Source: Eucommia ulmoides (lineage: Eukaryota; Streptophyta; Magnoliopsida; Garryales; Eucommiaceae). Taken from it: a stretch of 64,000 nt of DNA. Numbering within the stretch: the stretch's first letter is position 1; each line of letters opens with the position of its first letter. The translations under genes and the position numbers were made by a program. Of this stretch, positions 33,762 to 42,177 are shown piece by piece. The notes below the pieces were generated by a model, which was not told the DNA's origin, ran no database searches, and saw only the letters and a program-made list of their open reading frames with translations. The stretch is from NCBI GenBank assembly GCA_016647705.1, contig CM028330.1, positions 33,303,034-33,367,033 on the forward strand, given 5' to 3'.

Positions 33762-35473
33762 AAACGGAGCGGAGGCGAGACCGGAGCGGAGGCGAGACGG
33801 CGACGGCGATGGCGACGAGCTGCAACGCGAAGTAGAGGAGACGTCGCCGGCGACGCGAGAGCTACGTTCGGCGGCGTTGAGCTGTTTCTGTTAGACGAAC
33901 CCGACGAAATCCTCAACGTTCGACGAAATCCTCAACGTTCAGTAAGTGTTTGGTTATCTTCTACTACTTTTTTCTCTTCCTTCCTCAATTATATGAAGAA
34001 TCTTTGAACGTGGAAGAAATCTGAAAGTGTGCGCGAAATCAGGAGTCGGTCGGTCGGTCGGTTGTTCTTTACAAATTGTAACGGCCGTTACGGTCTCCGT
34101 AATGGCCGTTAACTGCCCGTATCGGCCCGATACGGGGCGATTCAGCCCTAGATGCCGGAATCGGCCGTGTATCGGTATCGGCCTACCCATTTTCCGGTAC
34201 GAATCGGCCGTTACGGTACGTAACGGCCGATATTTAAAACCCTGGTGAACGCTCACTATCTGCATCATTTTTTTTTCAAAAAAAAATAAAACAAATAATG
34301 GATGTGGATATCAAATCAAAGAGGAAGAGGAGACAATTAATATGGTGTGATTTGCTTGGATCAACTGGATAGTGAAAGATTAATTATACGAAGTTTTGTT
34401 CGTCATGTTTTTCTTTGAATGATGTCGGTTAGCTTTTAAAATTTTGTAGTGGCTTATGTTTTTTTTTAGAAGATGGCACATTGTGTGAATAACATGTAAT
34501 ATTAGGGGCGATGTTTGCAAGGACCTTTTTGTGAAATATGTGCAAGAACTTAAAATTAATGGTCATTAACCAAAAGTTATTTTTGTGAAAAAAATGCTAC
34601 TTTCGGGGTCTATAATTCTTTTTTTGAGTAACATGTAATATTAGGGGCGATGTTTGCGAGGACCTTTTTGTGAAATATGTGTAAGAACTTAAAATTAATG
34701 GTCATTAACCAAAAGTTATTTTTGTGAAAAAACTGCTACTTTCGGGGTCTATAATTTTTTTTTCCAAAAAATTATTTTTACTGAAAATCAATGGCAAAAT
34801 TAAGTGTGTTTGCTAGTGTAGTAATGATATGTTGTCATGTAAACTATTTCTTAATCCAGTTTTTGTTTGAGGGTTGAAAATTTTCGGATGGAGGTCCTAG
34901 CCTACTAATCTCTTAAAATATTAAAATAAAATAAAAAAAAAAATAATTTTTTTACATTTAAAAAAAAATTAAATTTATTTTTAAATACTTTTTGAAAGAA
35001 AAAAGTACTTAAATATATAACGGTACCTTCCTTTTTACATCCTACATATTTTTCGCAAGTCTAATTGACCTTGTGGCCTAGAGTTGGATGTTCAATTCCT
35101 GACAGTGTAATTGTAGTTCACAGTAATTCCTCTTTTGTTTGTGTGTGAAGAAGCAACTCAGATATCAACACTTGACTTGTATTCATATTTCTTGCAGCCG
35201 CTGGGGGACGGTTTTTCAAATGTTAAATTTGGCCAGCCTGACATTTTTATGTGCTGCAGCACTGAGAAGTTGCAGAATGAGAGTTGTTTGTTTATGGTAG
35301 AAAACAGTAGTGTATTCAAAGAGGGTGCTGTGGTATGGGAAATACCTTGTGGAATTAGAGTGCATTCTCAAGTCGTATCCGTTGTCACCTTTATCTCAGC
35401 AATTGTATTGGCTCTTCTTATTGTCTTCACATCCATTTATTCTTTAAAAACCACAGGCTGCAAACAATCCTAA
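21780..35473 (+). CDS. PIGX: PIG-X / PBN1-type GPI mannosyltransferase I accessory subunit (4 coding exons)
   Basis: Joined exons 21780-21886, 22144-22523, 22595-22761 and 35198-35473 give 930 nt, 309 residues plus TAA; all introns are GT-AG and all phases match. PIG-X is the ER membrane partner that stabilises PIG-M, which adds the first mannose to the GPI anchor precursor in the ER lumen. Seen here: a hydrophobic signal peptide (residues about 10-28), the family block GEGSHRRLS (109-117), [16 protein letters not shown] (143-158), [10 protein letters not shown] in exon 3, EVPLHARY just before the third junction, [11 protein letters not shown] in exon 4, one transmembrane helix (about 277-299) and a short tail with Lys. 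Length and topology fit a complete family member. The start is the only ATG in frame after the acceptor at 21772. The third intron is 12,436 bp and full of transposons. Function rests on motif recognition; expression is unknown. Confidence 0.9.
22144..22523 (+). CDS. PIGX: PIG-X coding exon 2
   Basis: The acceptor TGACGAATAG ends at 22143, and the first G completes the split AGG codon. The exon encodes residues 36-162 with the central PIG-X motifs and ends CTTGGAG|GTAAAT. An alternative acceptor at 22170 would drop nine residues and break the phase, so 22144 is preferred. Confidence 0.85.
22595..22761 (+). CDS. PIGX: PIG-X coding exon 3
   Basis: The acceptor GATGTTGCAG ends at 22594. The exon encodes residues 163-218 ([32 protein letters not shown]) and ends CAG|GTAAGT in phase 0. 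Confidence 0.9.
22762..23072 (+). other. Start of the giant PIG-X intron
   Basis: The donor GTAAGT is followed by a phrase starting TTAGGGTTAAATACGTGG (about 22832), a style common at the ends of plant non-autonomous repeats. It leads into the first of four copies of a recurring segment. The family is not identified. Confidence 0.4.
23073..23168. repeat. Recurring intron segment, copy a
   Basis: The block TTGTGAGAAACTTC ... CTCTTCCAAATGCAAC ... ATTGTATTTTGAAA occurs at 23073, 24592, 26099 and 28554. Copy a is cut by the outer Tourist-like element and resumes at 24486 with GGGATTTAATTGGGTGG. Confidence 0.75.
23169..24482. mobile_element. Tourist-like element (outer), TSD TAA
   Basis: The left end is GGCCCCGTTTGGTT and the right end is the inverse AACCAAATGCCACC, flanked by TAA at 23166-23168 and 24483-24485. 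With the inner element removed, the two termini continue as matching inverted text through AGTGTTCCCA. The flanking sequence rejoins to match the uninterrupted copies of the recurring segment at 26180 and 28640, which confirms the empty site. The interior at 24020-24290 is a GC-rich, CCG-repeat block without a transposase. Confidence 0.85.
23185..23803. mobile_element. Tourist-like MITE (inner, nested), TSD TTA
   Basis: The 619-bp element runs from GGTGGCGTTTGGTAACCG to CGGTTACCAAACGGGACC, flanked by TTA at 23182-23184 and 23804-23806. It is the same family as 17443-18025 and is inserted only 16 bp inside the left end of the outer element. The interior is GC-rich (23330-23580). Confidence 0.85.
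24592..24726. repeat. Recurring intron segment, copy b
   Basis: Another copy of the TGTGAGAA...CTCTTCCAAATGCAAC segment directly precedes RTE LINE sequence. It shares GGATGGAAACATTGTGGAC with copies a, c and d. Confidence 0.7.
24727..26098 (+). pseudogene. RTE-type LINE reverse transcriptase fragment 1
   Basis: Plus-strand frames give RT motifs in the correct order: NYWGIKLMS and the following [10 protein letters not shown] (24880-24950), [20 protein letters not shown] (24970-25030), [21 protein letters not shown] (25065-25128), GSSLSPYFF (25262 on), [11 protein letters not shown] (25346-25378, the catalytic FADD motif), KTEYMHCNF, and the RTE tail block FRYLGLMIQ. Beyond 25632, broken frames match the C-terminal IRPAILYGSECW / RWFGHV-type region down to the 3' end at about 26095 (GGGACAAAGTAGTTGTAG). 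Several frameshifts and stops make it non-functional. The endonuclease half is absent, as in 5'-truncated copies. The RTE assignment rests on the [10 protein letters not shown] and post-RT motifs. Confidence 0.8.
26099..26560. repeat. Recurring intron segment, copy c
   Basis: This copy includes the long downstream part (AAAATTTATAATGAGGAAG, then ATAAAATAAAGTTAAT, TTATTGAATTGACCATTTTACC and TTTAGGAAGTTTCAGTTATG) that recurs in copy d at 28730-29020. It is a segmental duplication together with the following LINE piece. Confidence 0.75.
26889..27824. mobile_element. Non-autonomous TIR element inside the LINE copy
   Basis: The left end GGCATGTTTGGTTGGATGG and the right end, inverted, GGCTCGTTTGGTTGGACGG define a 936-bp element rich in GGAATGGAAT / ATTCCATTCC text. 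The reading frame of the LINE resumes on the far side, which confirms an insertion. A clean target duplication is not seen (flanks CCTTGC and GTTAGAG). The interior (27060-27480) is an irregular array of GAGAACAGAAA / AAAATTGAG units. No transposase is present. Confidence 0.65.
27060..27480. repeat. Irregular GAGAACAGAAATT-type minisatellite
   Basis: About 20 degenerate units of 18-22 bp alternate GAGAACAGAAA with AAAATTGAG. They are confined to the TIR element. Confidence 0.75.
28554..29030. repeat. Recurring intron segment, copy d
   Basis: This is the fourth copy of the segment; it repeats copy c nearly phrase for phrase, including TTTAGGAAGTTTCAGTTATG at the right edge, and lacks a LINE behind it. 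It contains a long T tract near 28870-28896. Confidence 0.75.
29031..29586 (+). other. Intron sequence between repeat d and the hAT element
   Basis: Ordinary AT-rich intron text with two loosely similar phrases (CATTTGTTAG / ATTGTTAGTTG, GTGCACTTTGCGAGTAT). No gene or element end is recognised apart from the hAT target site at 29587. Confidence 0.4.
30049..33310 (-). pseudogene. hAT transposase, four exons, one premature TGA
   Basis: Exons 33310-31597, 31493-31363, 31258-31183 and 31106-30049 have GT-AG borders and total 2,979 nt (993 codons) in one frame. Residues 31-59 form a BED zinc finger (CKFC ... H48 ... C59). A charged linker follows, then the hAT core with CDGWSG (about 305), QIVTDNEPA (about 360) and [12 protein letters not shown] (about 390). 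The C-terminal hAT dimerisation region in exon 4 has [12 protein letters not shown] and [13 protein letters not shown]. The last 270 residues are a Ser/Gly/Pro/Tyr-rich tail. The only defect seen is TGA at 31652-31654 (codon 553), where related proteins have Trp in [10 protein letters not shown] context; the frame stays open beyond it. Such proteins cut and paste hAT elements in the nucleus. Strictly this copy is a pseudogene unless the stop is read through or the base differs in other alleles. Confidence 0.88.
33488..33590. repeat. Tandem repeat upstream of the transposase gene
   Basis: About two and a half units with period about 46 bp contain TTTAGGACTAAATTGTAATTG and AGTTAATTAACAA. They sit in the presumed promoter or leader of the hAT transposase. 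Confidence 0.8.
33732..33762. repeat. GA microsatellite
   Basis: An uninterrupted (GA)n tract lies inside the hAT element, upstream of the transposase start. Confidence 0.9.
34491..34768. repeat. 139-bp tandem duplication in the PIG-X intron
   Basis: The block from AACATGTAATATTAGGGG to TTTCGGGGTCTATAATT occurs twice in direct succession (starts 34491 and 34630), with only a handful of differences. Confidence 0.9.
34769..35197 (+). other. End of the giant PIG-X intron
   Basis: AT-rich text ending in the branch and acceptor region before exon 4 (TATTTCTTGCAG). No element is recognised. Confidence 0.5.
35198..35473 (+). CDS. PIGX: PIG-X coding exon 4 (terminal, transmembrane)
   Basis: The acceptor TATTTCTTGCAG ends at 35197. 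The exon encodes residues 219-309: the [10 protein letters not shown] motif, the conserved [10 protein letters not shown] block, the membrane helix [20 protein letters not shown], and stop TAA at 35471-35473. It is separated from exon 3 by 12.4 kb of repeats yet joins in phase without any stop. Confidence 0.9.
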   Translation, partial: PLGDGFSNVKFGQPDIFMCCSTEKLQNESCLFMVENSSVFKEGAVVWEIPCGIRVHSQVVSVVTFISAIVLALLIVFTSIYSLKTTGCKQS

Positions 35474-35807
35474 TGTAAGTAAAAATTTCCTTTTTCCTTT
35501 TCCTCCATTGAATTTGATATTTCTAGGATAGATTTAATGCATTATACTTCAATAGTTATAAGTTGGGAAGAAATGGAATGTCGCTTTCATCTTCTATATT
35601 TGAATATAGTTGCGGAAATCTACTTCTACTAACAAATAAGTTTCATGACAAATGAGACTCGAACTCTCGACCTATACGTTTTTATTTTCTTTGTAGTTGA
35701 TGGAAGATCGATGACGAGGCCATTTCCCAATTTGTTTTTCTATTCAAAATCATGAAATAGTCTTTTCACATCTGCTTGTTTCTATTGGACAGTAAATTTC
35801 AACAATG
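35474..35807 (+). other. PIG-X 3' UTR region
   Basis: The sequence directly after the stop contains a possible donor ATGTAAGT two bases on, so the 3' UTR might be spliced; I cannot decide. No clear polyadenylation signal was fixed. The gag-only retrotransposon begins 339 bp after the stop codon. Confidence 0.35.
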
Positions 35808-35812
35808 GTAGC

Positions 35813-38522
35813 TGTCACAGGTTCAAATTTCGAACTGAAATTTTTTGCACCCGTGATGGCCTAGTTGCCCACCAACTAGTCAGCCGCTCAAATGTTCTTA
35901 GATAACGCACTGTCACAGCAACCCAACGCACTCATACGCACCAGAAAACAATATGAAACACAACGAATTACCTCTGCAACCAACCTTATTTTTATTACTT
36001 CGCAAAAACAAGCACACACTTGTACAATTCTAGCCAAGGGTTGCAGGAACATTCAAAACTCACTGAATACCCTCTACAAATTCGAAATGCACACAATATG
36101 TAGGCAACAAATGTAGTTGACAACCCCAACTGCTAGGCAACGTGTACAAAACTACTTCCTACATGCTGGACATGTGGCTGGGTAGGTGTCCGAGGCAGTT
36201 ACTTGGCCAGTTTTCTAACCAAGACCCAAAATTGCCCCCACATGTTTAACACATGACCCATAAACTGACACACTTAAACCAATTTTCGCATATTATTTAT
36301 TCCTCAGCTGTCTAGCTCAATCTGCCATTCCGTTGCATCTTGTTGCAACATTGCGCCCAATGACTTGCCACTGCCGTATGCATTTTTTGCACCAGAATGT
36401 ACCGTTGCGTCCAATGGTGCGTTATGCTGCCCACATGACACTCATCACAACGTGCGTTGTTGCCTTATCTTGGTACTGCACCAAGGTCTTTTATTGGTTT
36501 CATACAATGCCACGAAATCTAATGCCAGCGTTGTGCCTAGGATTGCCTTGTACCATATGCGAACGCTGCCAATATGCACCCACATTGCCCAACGGCGCAC
36601 CATTTTGCCAATGCGTGCCCAACACCTTAGTCCAACGCCGCCCCGTTCCTCCAACATATGTCGCCACTTATTGACATTCGTTGCCTTGGCAGCGTGCTAA
36701 GGTCTTGCCCATTGCCATGCCATGCCTATGGCACCGATCCTAACATTGTGCCTAGGATCACCATCACAATGCCCAACTCCCGCTGTTGTTGTCCCACGAT
36801 GCTTTTGTTCGCCAATATGTCGCGCCTCGGTTTGTGTCTCAAATCGATATTATTGGGTAAGTCTTACCCCATAGTTGTTAATGGCGTGCCTGGGCGCTCT
36901 CCCAGGCGCAAGTTGCAGCCAGGTGCCCCTACTGCGCTTGCCCAGTGTTAGGCACTTGGCTTGTCGAAGGCGTGTGCTTTTTGAGCCTGGGCGTAAGTCG
37001 TGCCTTGAGCTTGGGGTGCGCTTTACATGAGTCTGACCTTGGTAAAAAAAGAAAAAGAAAAAAAGAAAATCCCTATTTCAGCTCCTAGCCAATGTGTTCG
37101 TTCAGCCTTTCTCTCTCAAGCGTCGATGTGAGCAGACGTCATAGGTGAGTTTCGGATTCTTGAGCAGTAGACAACATTGTAATCTTCTTCTCCATCTTCG
37201 TACTCTTCAGCAGCTACCAAACTTCACATCTTCTCCATCTTCGCAACTCACTACTGAGTCTTCATCTCCTTGTTCTTCGAATGTTCTCCTCCCCCTTCGA
37301 ATCTTCTTCTTCCTCTTCTCTTCCAATCTCCGGTCTTCCCCTGTTGTGCTTCTTTTTCCCTTGTTCTTTGGTGAGTTCGGTCTTCCCCTGTTTTGCTTGG
37401 TCTTCGAGTTTTTTTTCTTCTGTTATTGTTTATGTTGTTAATTGTTTATTTGTTTAACAAAAAATAGTTTTATTCGGGTTTTAGATTTTAAAAACAATTT
37501 CTCATTCTCCTCAAATCATCGTCTTCTTCTCCAAAAACATAATCTGCAGTTTCAATTCCTCTTTTTCTTTTTTTCTTTTTTTCTTTTTATTTTTTTTGGT
37601 TGTTGTTCATTTAATCCTGAATTAATTCATCATCACAAAATTTTGAGTAATTTTAGATCATTAGTTCTATATTAGTCTTACATTTAGTATTTATCGCGTA
37701 TAAAAGATTATACAATGTCGTTAATTTCATTATTAAAGATTACATTTAGTTTTATAGTTGTTTATTTAACAAAATTTAATTTTATTAGGAATTTAGAACT
37801 CAAATTAAATGGCTAATGATGGATCAAAAGACCCTTCGGGTTAATATGCATAAATTAGGACTCAAATTAAATGGCTAGCAATGTTATAAGTTATTTTCTA
37901 TTTTTTTTAATGTCGTGCGCCTGGCTTTGCTCTGGCTAACGTCTCGTCTTGCACCTAAGCTCCAGGAGACCTTGTGCGCCTAGGTATGCCTGGAGCCTTT
38001 AACAACTATGCCTTACTCCAAGTTTCCCATCATGTGTAAGCCATGCCTTACACTTTGCTTTACCGTGCGCGACACCCCACAACACGCTTAGGGTCTTGCC
38101 TCGCCTTGGGTCTAAAGGGAGGGGCACCCCCTTATAATACTTTAAGCAAAATATTTAAAATGGCAACAGTAGACATCGAAATGTCCGAGGAGTCATAATG
38201 GAGTCAACAGTGGACCCCTGCTCACGGTTGACTCCTTGGGTTAGCCGTGCGCCCATGTTTTGTGCCACCTTACCCACTGACATTTTGCTAACCGAGATAT
38301 GTGCTTGCCCAACATTTGTCTACCCTTAAACTTGAGTTAACCTTCGTGCATATTCCTTTCCAAACCCGTTGTTTGGCGCCACGTGCATCAAGTTCGGTTA
38401 GCCATATGCACCAAGTTGTTGCCTTCGTATACCAACTCCTTTGTTTTTACCGCATCCACTACGTCCGGTGACAAAGGGCACCAAGTCTGTGCTAATTTGT
38501 CCTCCAGCTTTGTTTGGTAACA
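35813..38522 (-). repeat. 3' LTR of the gag-only element, with insertion
   Basis: TGTCACAGG starts the LTR (plus-strand view) and TTTGGTAACA ends it. Without the 1,141-bp insertion and its duplication it is about 1.56 kb, comparable with the 5' LTR of 1,624 bp. The copies differ by many point changes, so the insertion is not recent. Confidence 0.8.
36870..38010. mobile_element. hAT-like non-autonomous element in the LTR
   Basis: The ends CATAGTTGTTAA and TTAACAACTATG are perfect inverted repeats of 12 bp. The flanks TCTTACCC (36862-36869) and CCTTACTC (38011-38018) agree at 6 of 8 bases, and the sister LTR has an uninterrupted CCTTACCCC there. GGCGC-rich text follows both ends. The interior has pyrimidine-rich, exon-like sequence with a GTGAGT (37144) but no transposase. 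Confidence 0.75.
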
Positions 38523-38960
38523 CACACCCCCACAAAAGAATCCGACGCCCTCGTCGAATCGGCCTTAGCTCGACCCTCTAGCTTGGCATTCGCATATGCC
38601 AATGTTGCTACCACAATCTTCTCATTCTGCTCGTAACCTTGTTTCTAGTCCGTTGGAACTCATTGCAACATGTTTGCCACAGAATGCCTCTGTGACTGGA
38701 CTGACCATCAGCCCATTGCTCTCACAGCAACCTCTTTTGGAAACTCCTCGATAACCAGCTACCTTTGGTAATGTTTCACCATAGAACATAGGGTGGTTTT
38801 TAGTACCCCATGTCCCAAATCAGTTACATCACTTAGCCGATTTTAGATCGTACCTGGTCTGGTTGTTGACTACCAACAATATTGTGTTGACACGCGCCAT
38901 CTCTCCTTCAGAGCCTTCGTTCTCTGATTCCTCCCGAATCAGCGCTGTCAACTTCACTTT
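38523..38960 (-). other. Non-coding 3' internal region and polypurine tract of the gag-only element
   Basis: The plus strand immediately after the LTR is CACACCCCCACAAAAGAA, so the minus strand presents a G-rich purine tract just before the 3' LTR. No pol remnant is found between it and the gag zinc knuckle. Confidence 0.6.
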
Positions 38961-40523
38961 CCTTGGACAGTCCTTCATCCGGTGAGGATCGTCACATATA
39001 AAGCAACCCTAACTCTTGCTTGCAGCCGTCTTGGGTTAGGTTTTTGAAGAGGAACCCTCGGAAGCGATGGTCTCCATGCCCTTGTTCTTCTCTATTCATT
39101 TTCTCCTTAACTTTCCGTCATGACTTTCGATCAGAACCCATGCTATCCTTCGTTAGGTTGTAGTTGGTAAGGCCATCTGCAGCCGCCACAATAGTTTGCT
39201 GTTCTCGCATGCCCTACTGCCTTAATTCAACTTGTGCTCATGCTTGCAGGTCGAAGGTAAAGTTGAAAAGTTTGTCCTCCTCCGACATGTTCTTCGCATC
39301 CAACAGCAAGTACGTTTTGGGTTGGGTTTTTGAAGAGGAACCCTCGGAAGCGGTGGTCTCCACGCCCTTGTTCTTCACCATTCATGTTCTCCTTAACTTT
39401 CTGTCATGACTTTCGATCAGAACCCATGCTATCCTTCATTAGGTTGTAGTCGGTAAGGCCATCTGCAGCCGCCACAATAGTTTGCAGTTCTCGCATGCCC
39501 TGCCGCCTTAATTCAGCTTGTGCCCATGCTTGCAAGTCAGAGGTAAAGTTGAAGAGTTCGTCCTCCTCCGACATGTTCTTCACATCCAACATCAAGTACG
39601 TCTTGGGTTGGGTTTTTGAAGAGGAACCCTCGGAAGCGGTGGTCTCCACGGCCTTGTTCTTCTCCATTCATTTTCTCCTTAACTTTCTGTCATGACTTTC
39701 GATCAGAACCCATGCTATCCTTTGTTAGGTTGTAGTCGGTAAGGCCATCTGTAGCTGCCACAATAGTTTGCAATTCTCGCATGCCCTGCCGCCTTAATTC
39801 AGCTTGTGCCCATGCTTGCAAGTCAGAGGTAAAGTTGAAGAGTTCGTCCTTCTCTGACATGTTCTTCACATTCAATATCAAGTACGTAAATTCCTTGACA
39901 TACTCGTGCACCAAATCAGTGTGCTTGAGTCTCCGCAATCGATCCCGAGCCACCCAACTTGAGTTCGTTGGTAGGAATTGCTCCATCAATTCCTTCTTTA
40001 AGTCAGTTCACCTTTGATTTTTTGGCCGTGCATTGTCCTCCACATGAGTTCGCCACCACAGTTTAATGTCACCGCCCATGTATATGCTCGACATGGACAG
40101 TTGCTCGTCTTCGGGAACATGAGCAGTTCGAAAATATTGCTCTATGTTCGACAAGAAATTCTCCAATTTCTTGGCACTTTGCGTGCCAAAAAATGCTTTT
40201 GGCTCCGACATTTTCACCGACGTTAGTTCGTCCCTCTACGCCCTATGCCCAACAATGGCTGTCTTCAGCAACACAAGATCCTCCTCAGCCCGCCTGAGGT
40301 TCATCTTCGAAACGTTCGCCAACACAATCATGTACTCGGACATGGTTTTGATTCTCACAGTTGTGTTGTTGCAAAAATCTTCAAACGAGATCCTAAAGTC
40401 GACACTGTCAGCATGCAACTCAGTGCACTGGACAGACAAGCTTCGCTCAACATTGCTCGTGGGTGTTCCCACGTAGCCTTCCAACGTTGTAAGATGCTCG
40501 TTTTCACTTGATGCAGAGGCCAT
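38961..40523 (-). pseudogene. Gypsy-type gag with tandem segment and zinc knuckle
   Basis: ATG (40523) lies right after the primer-binding site. The frame gives MASASSENEHLTTLEG, an N-terminal helical region, a TAG stop, then KMSEPKAFFGTQ, YMGGDIKLWWRTH, a TGA stop where Trp is expected, and the gag core ELMEQFLPTNSSWVARDRLR, VHEYVKEF, LFNFTSDLQAWAQAELRR. The last part is repeated with a period of 286 bp, which is not a multiple of three and so destroys the frame. A CCHC knuckle GCFICDDPHRMKDCP (39008-38967) closes gag. The protein would form the virus-like particle; this copy cannot make it intact. Confidence 0.8.
39030..39980. repeat. 286-bp tandem repeat in gag (about 3.3 copies)
   Basis: Units start TCATGACTTTCGATCAGAAC at 39118, 39404 and 39690, and a partial copy of the unit end (TTTTTGAAGAGGAACCCTCG) precedes the first at about 39041. 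The copies are about 95 percent identical by eye. The third unit runs into single-copy gag. Confidence 0.9.
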
Positions 40524-40530
40524 CTCGTAG

Positions 40531-40548
40531 CCCTGCTCTGATACCCAC
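40531..40548 (-). other. tRNA-Met primer-binding site of the gag-only element
   Basis: On the minus strand GTGGGTATCAGAGCAGGG follows the LTR end; TGGTATCAGAGC is the usual plant initiator tRNA-Met site, here with GGG for TGG at the start. Confidence 0.75.
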
Positions 40549-42172
40549 TGTCACAAGTTCAAATTTTGAACTAAATTTTTTCACACCTGTGATGGCCTAG
40601 TTGCCCACCAACTAATCAGCTGCTCAAATGTTTCTAGACAATGCACTGTCACAGTAACTCAAAGCACTCATACGCACCAGAAAACAGTAAGAAACACGAC
40701 GAATTACAGTAACAACCAACCTTATTTTTATTACTCAACCAAAACAAGGAAACACTTACACAATTCTAGCCAAGGGTTGTAGGAACACTCAAAACTCACT
40801 GCATACCCTTTACAAATCCGAAATGCACACAATATATTGGCCACAAATGCAGTTGACAATCCCAACTGCTAGGAAACATGCACAAAACTGCTCCCTACAT
40901 GTTGAACATGTGGCTGGACAAGTGTCCAGGGCAGTTACTTGGTAAGTTTTCTGGCCAAGACCCATAATTGCCTCTACATGTTTAACACATGATCCACAAA
41001 CTGGCACACTTAACCAATTTTCGCACATTGGTTAAGCTCCAACTACCCAACTCAGTCTGCCATTCCATTGCATCTTGTTGCGTTGTTGCTCCCAAAGACT
41101 TGCCATCGCCGTATGCATTTTCAACACCAGAATGCATCGGTGTGTCCAACGGTGCGTCAGGCCGCCCACATGACACTGATCACAACGTATCGTTGCGCCT
41201 ACTTTTTGCCGTCTTGCCTTGGTACCACACCAAGGTCTTCCTTTTGTTTCATGCCATGCCCATGAAAATCAACCCTAGTGTTGCGCCTAGGATTGCCTTG
41301 TGCCATATGCCAATGCTGCCAATGTGCACCCACATTACTCAACGGCGCACCATTTTCCCAATGCGTACCTAACACCTTAGTCCAATGCCACCCTATTCCT
41401 CCAAACATGTGTTGCCGCTTATTAACACTCGTTGCTTTGTCCGCGTGCCAAGGTCTTGCCTATTGCCATGTCATGCCCATGGCACCGATCCTAGCATTGC
41501 GTCTAAGATCACCATAATAATGTCCAACACTTGCTAGTGTTGTCCTATGACGCTTTTGTCCGCCGACACACCGTGCCTCGGTTTATGCCTCAAATCGATA
41601 TTATTGGGTAAGCCTTACCCCAAGCTTCCCACTATATGTAAGCCATGCATTACACTTTGTCTTGTCGTGGCGACGCCCCACAACACGCCTAGGGTCTTGC
41701 CTTGCCTTGGGTCTGGAGGGAGGGACATCCCCCTTATAATACTTTAAACAAAATATTCCCCCTTATAATACTTTAAACAAAATTTTTCAAATGGTAGCTG
41801 TAGACATCAAAATATCCAAGGAGTTATAATGAAGTCAACAGTGGACCCCTGCCCACGGTTGACTCTTTGGCTTAGCCGTGCGCCCATGTTTTGTGCCATG
41901 TTACCCCAATTTGGCACCACTATGTCGACATTTTGCTAACCGAATATGTCCTTGCCTAACATATGTCTACCTTTGAACTTGAGTCAACCTTTGTGCATAT
42001 TCCTTCCAAACCCCGCTGTTTGGCACCACGTGCACCAAGTTCAGTTAGTCATATGCACTAAGTTTTTGCATTCGTATTCCAACGCTTTTGTTTGTGCCGA
42101 ATGCACCACGTCTAGTAGCAAAGTGCACTAAGTCCGTGCCAACTTGTCCTCCAACAAAGTTGGAGCTAAGAG
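40549..42172 (-). repeat. 5' LTR of the gag-only element
   Basis: TGTCACAAGTTC to GGAGCTAAGA, the terminal CA apparently mutated to GA. It is adjacent to the exact GTAGC duplication at 42173. An internal short duplication (CCCCCTTATAATACTTTAAA twice near 41728-41778) distinguishes it from the other LTR. Confidence 0.8.
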
Positions 42173-42177
42173 TAGCC

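Larger units (their letters stand above)
29595..34244 (-). mobile_element. Complete hAT transposon, TSD GTGAACGC
   Basis: The termini CAAGGTTTTAAATCGCGG (left) and, inverted, CAGGGTTTTAAATATCGG (right) are flanked by an exact 8-bp duplication GTGAACGC at 29587-29594 and 34245-34252. Subterminal regions on both sides are dense in CGGCCGTTACGG / CCGTAACGG motifs, probable transposase-binding sites. The 4,650-bp element encodes a single four-exon transposase on the minus strand. It lies in the third coding intron of PIG-X, antisense to the host gene. The same termini occur at 45730 and 54264 in a non-autonomous relative. Confidence 0.93.
35813..42172 (-). mobile_element. Gag-only LTR retrotransposon (gypsy-type), TSD GTAGC
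   Basis: The 6,360-bp element is flanked by an exact GTAGC duplication (35808-35812 and 42173-42177). It reads on the minus strand: 5' LTR 42172-40549, primer-binding site 40548-40531 complementary to tRNA-Met, gag only, purine tract at about 38537-38523, 3' LTR 38522-35813. The internal region is about 2.0 kb and has no protease, RT, RNase H or integrase, so it needs enzymes from another element. The 3' LTR is enlarged by a hAT-like insertion. A solo LTR of the family lies in the PIG-X leader intron. Confidence 0.85.

Noticed and set aside
36333-36951. Cys/His-rich frames of about 100 codons
   Set aside because: LTR sequence of the gag-only element, equivalent to the frames rejected in the solo LTR.
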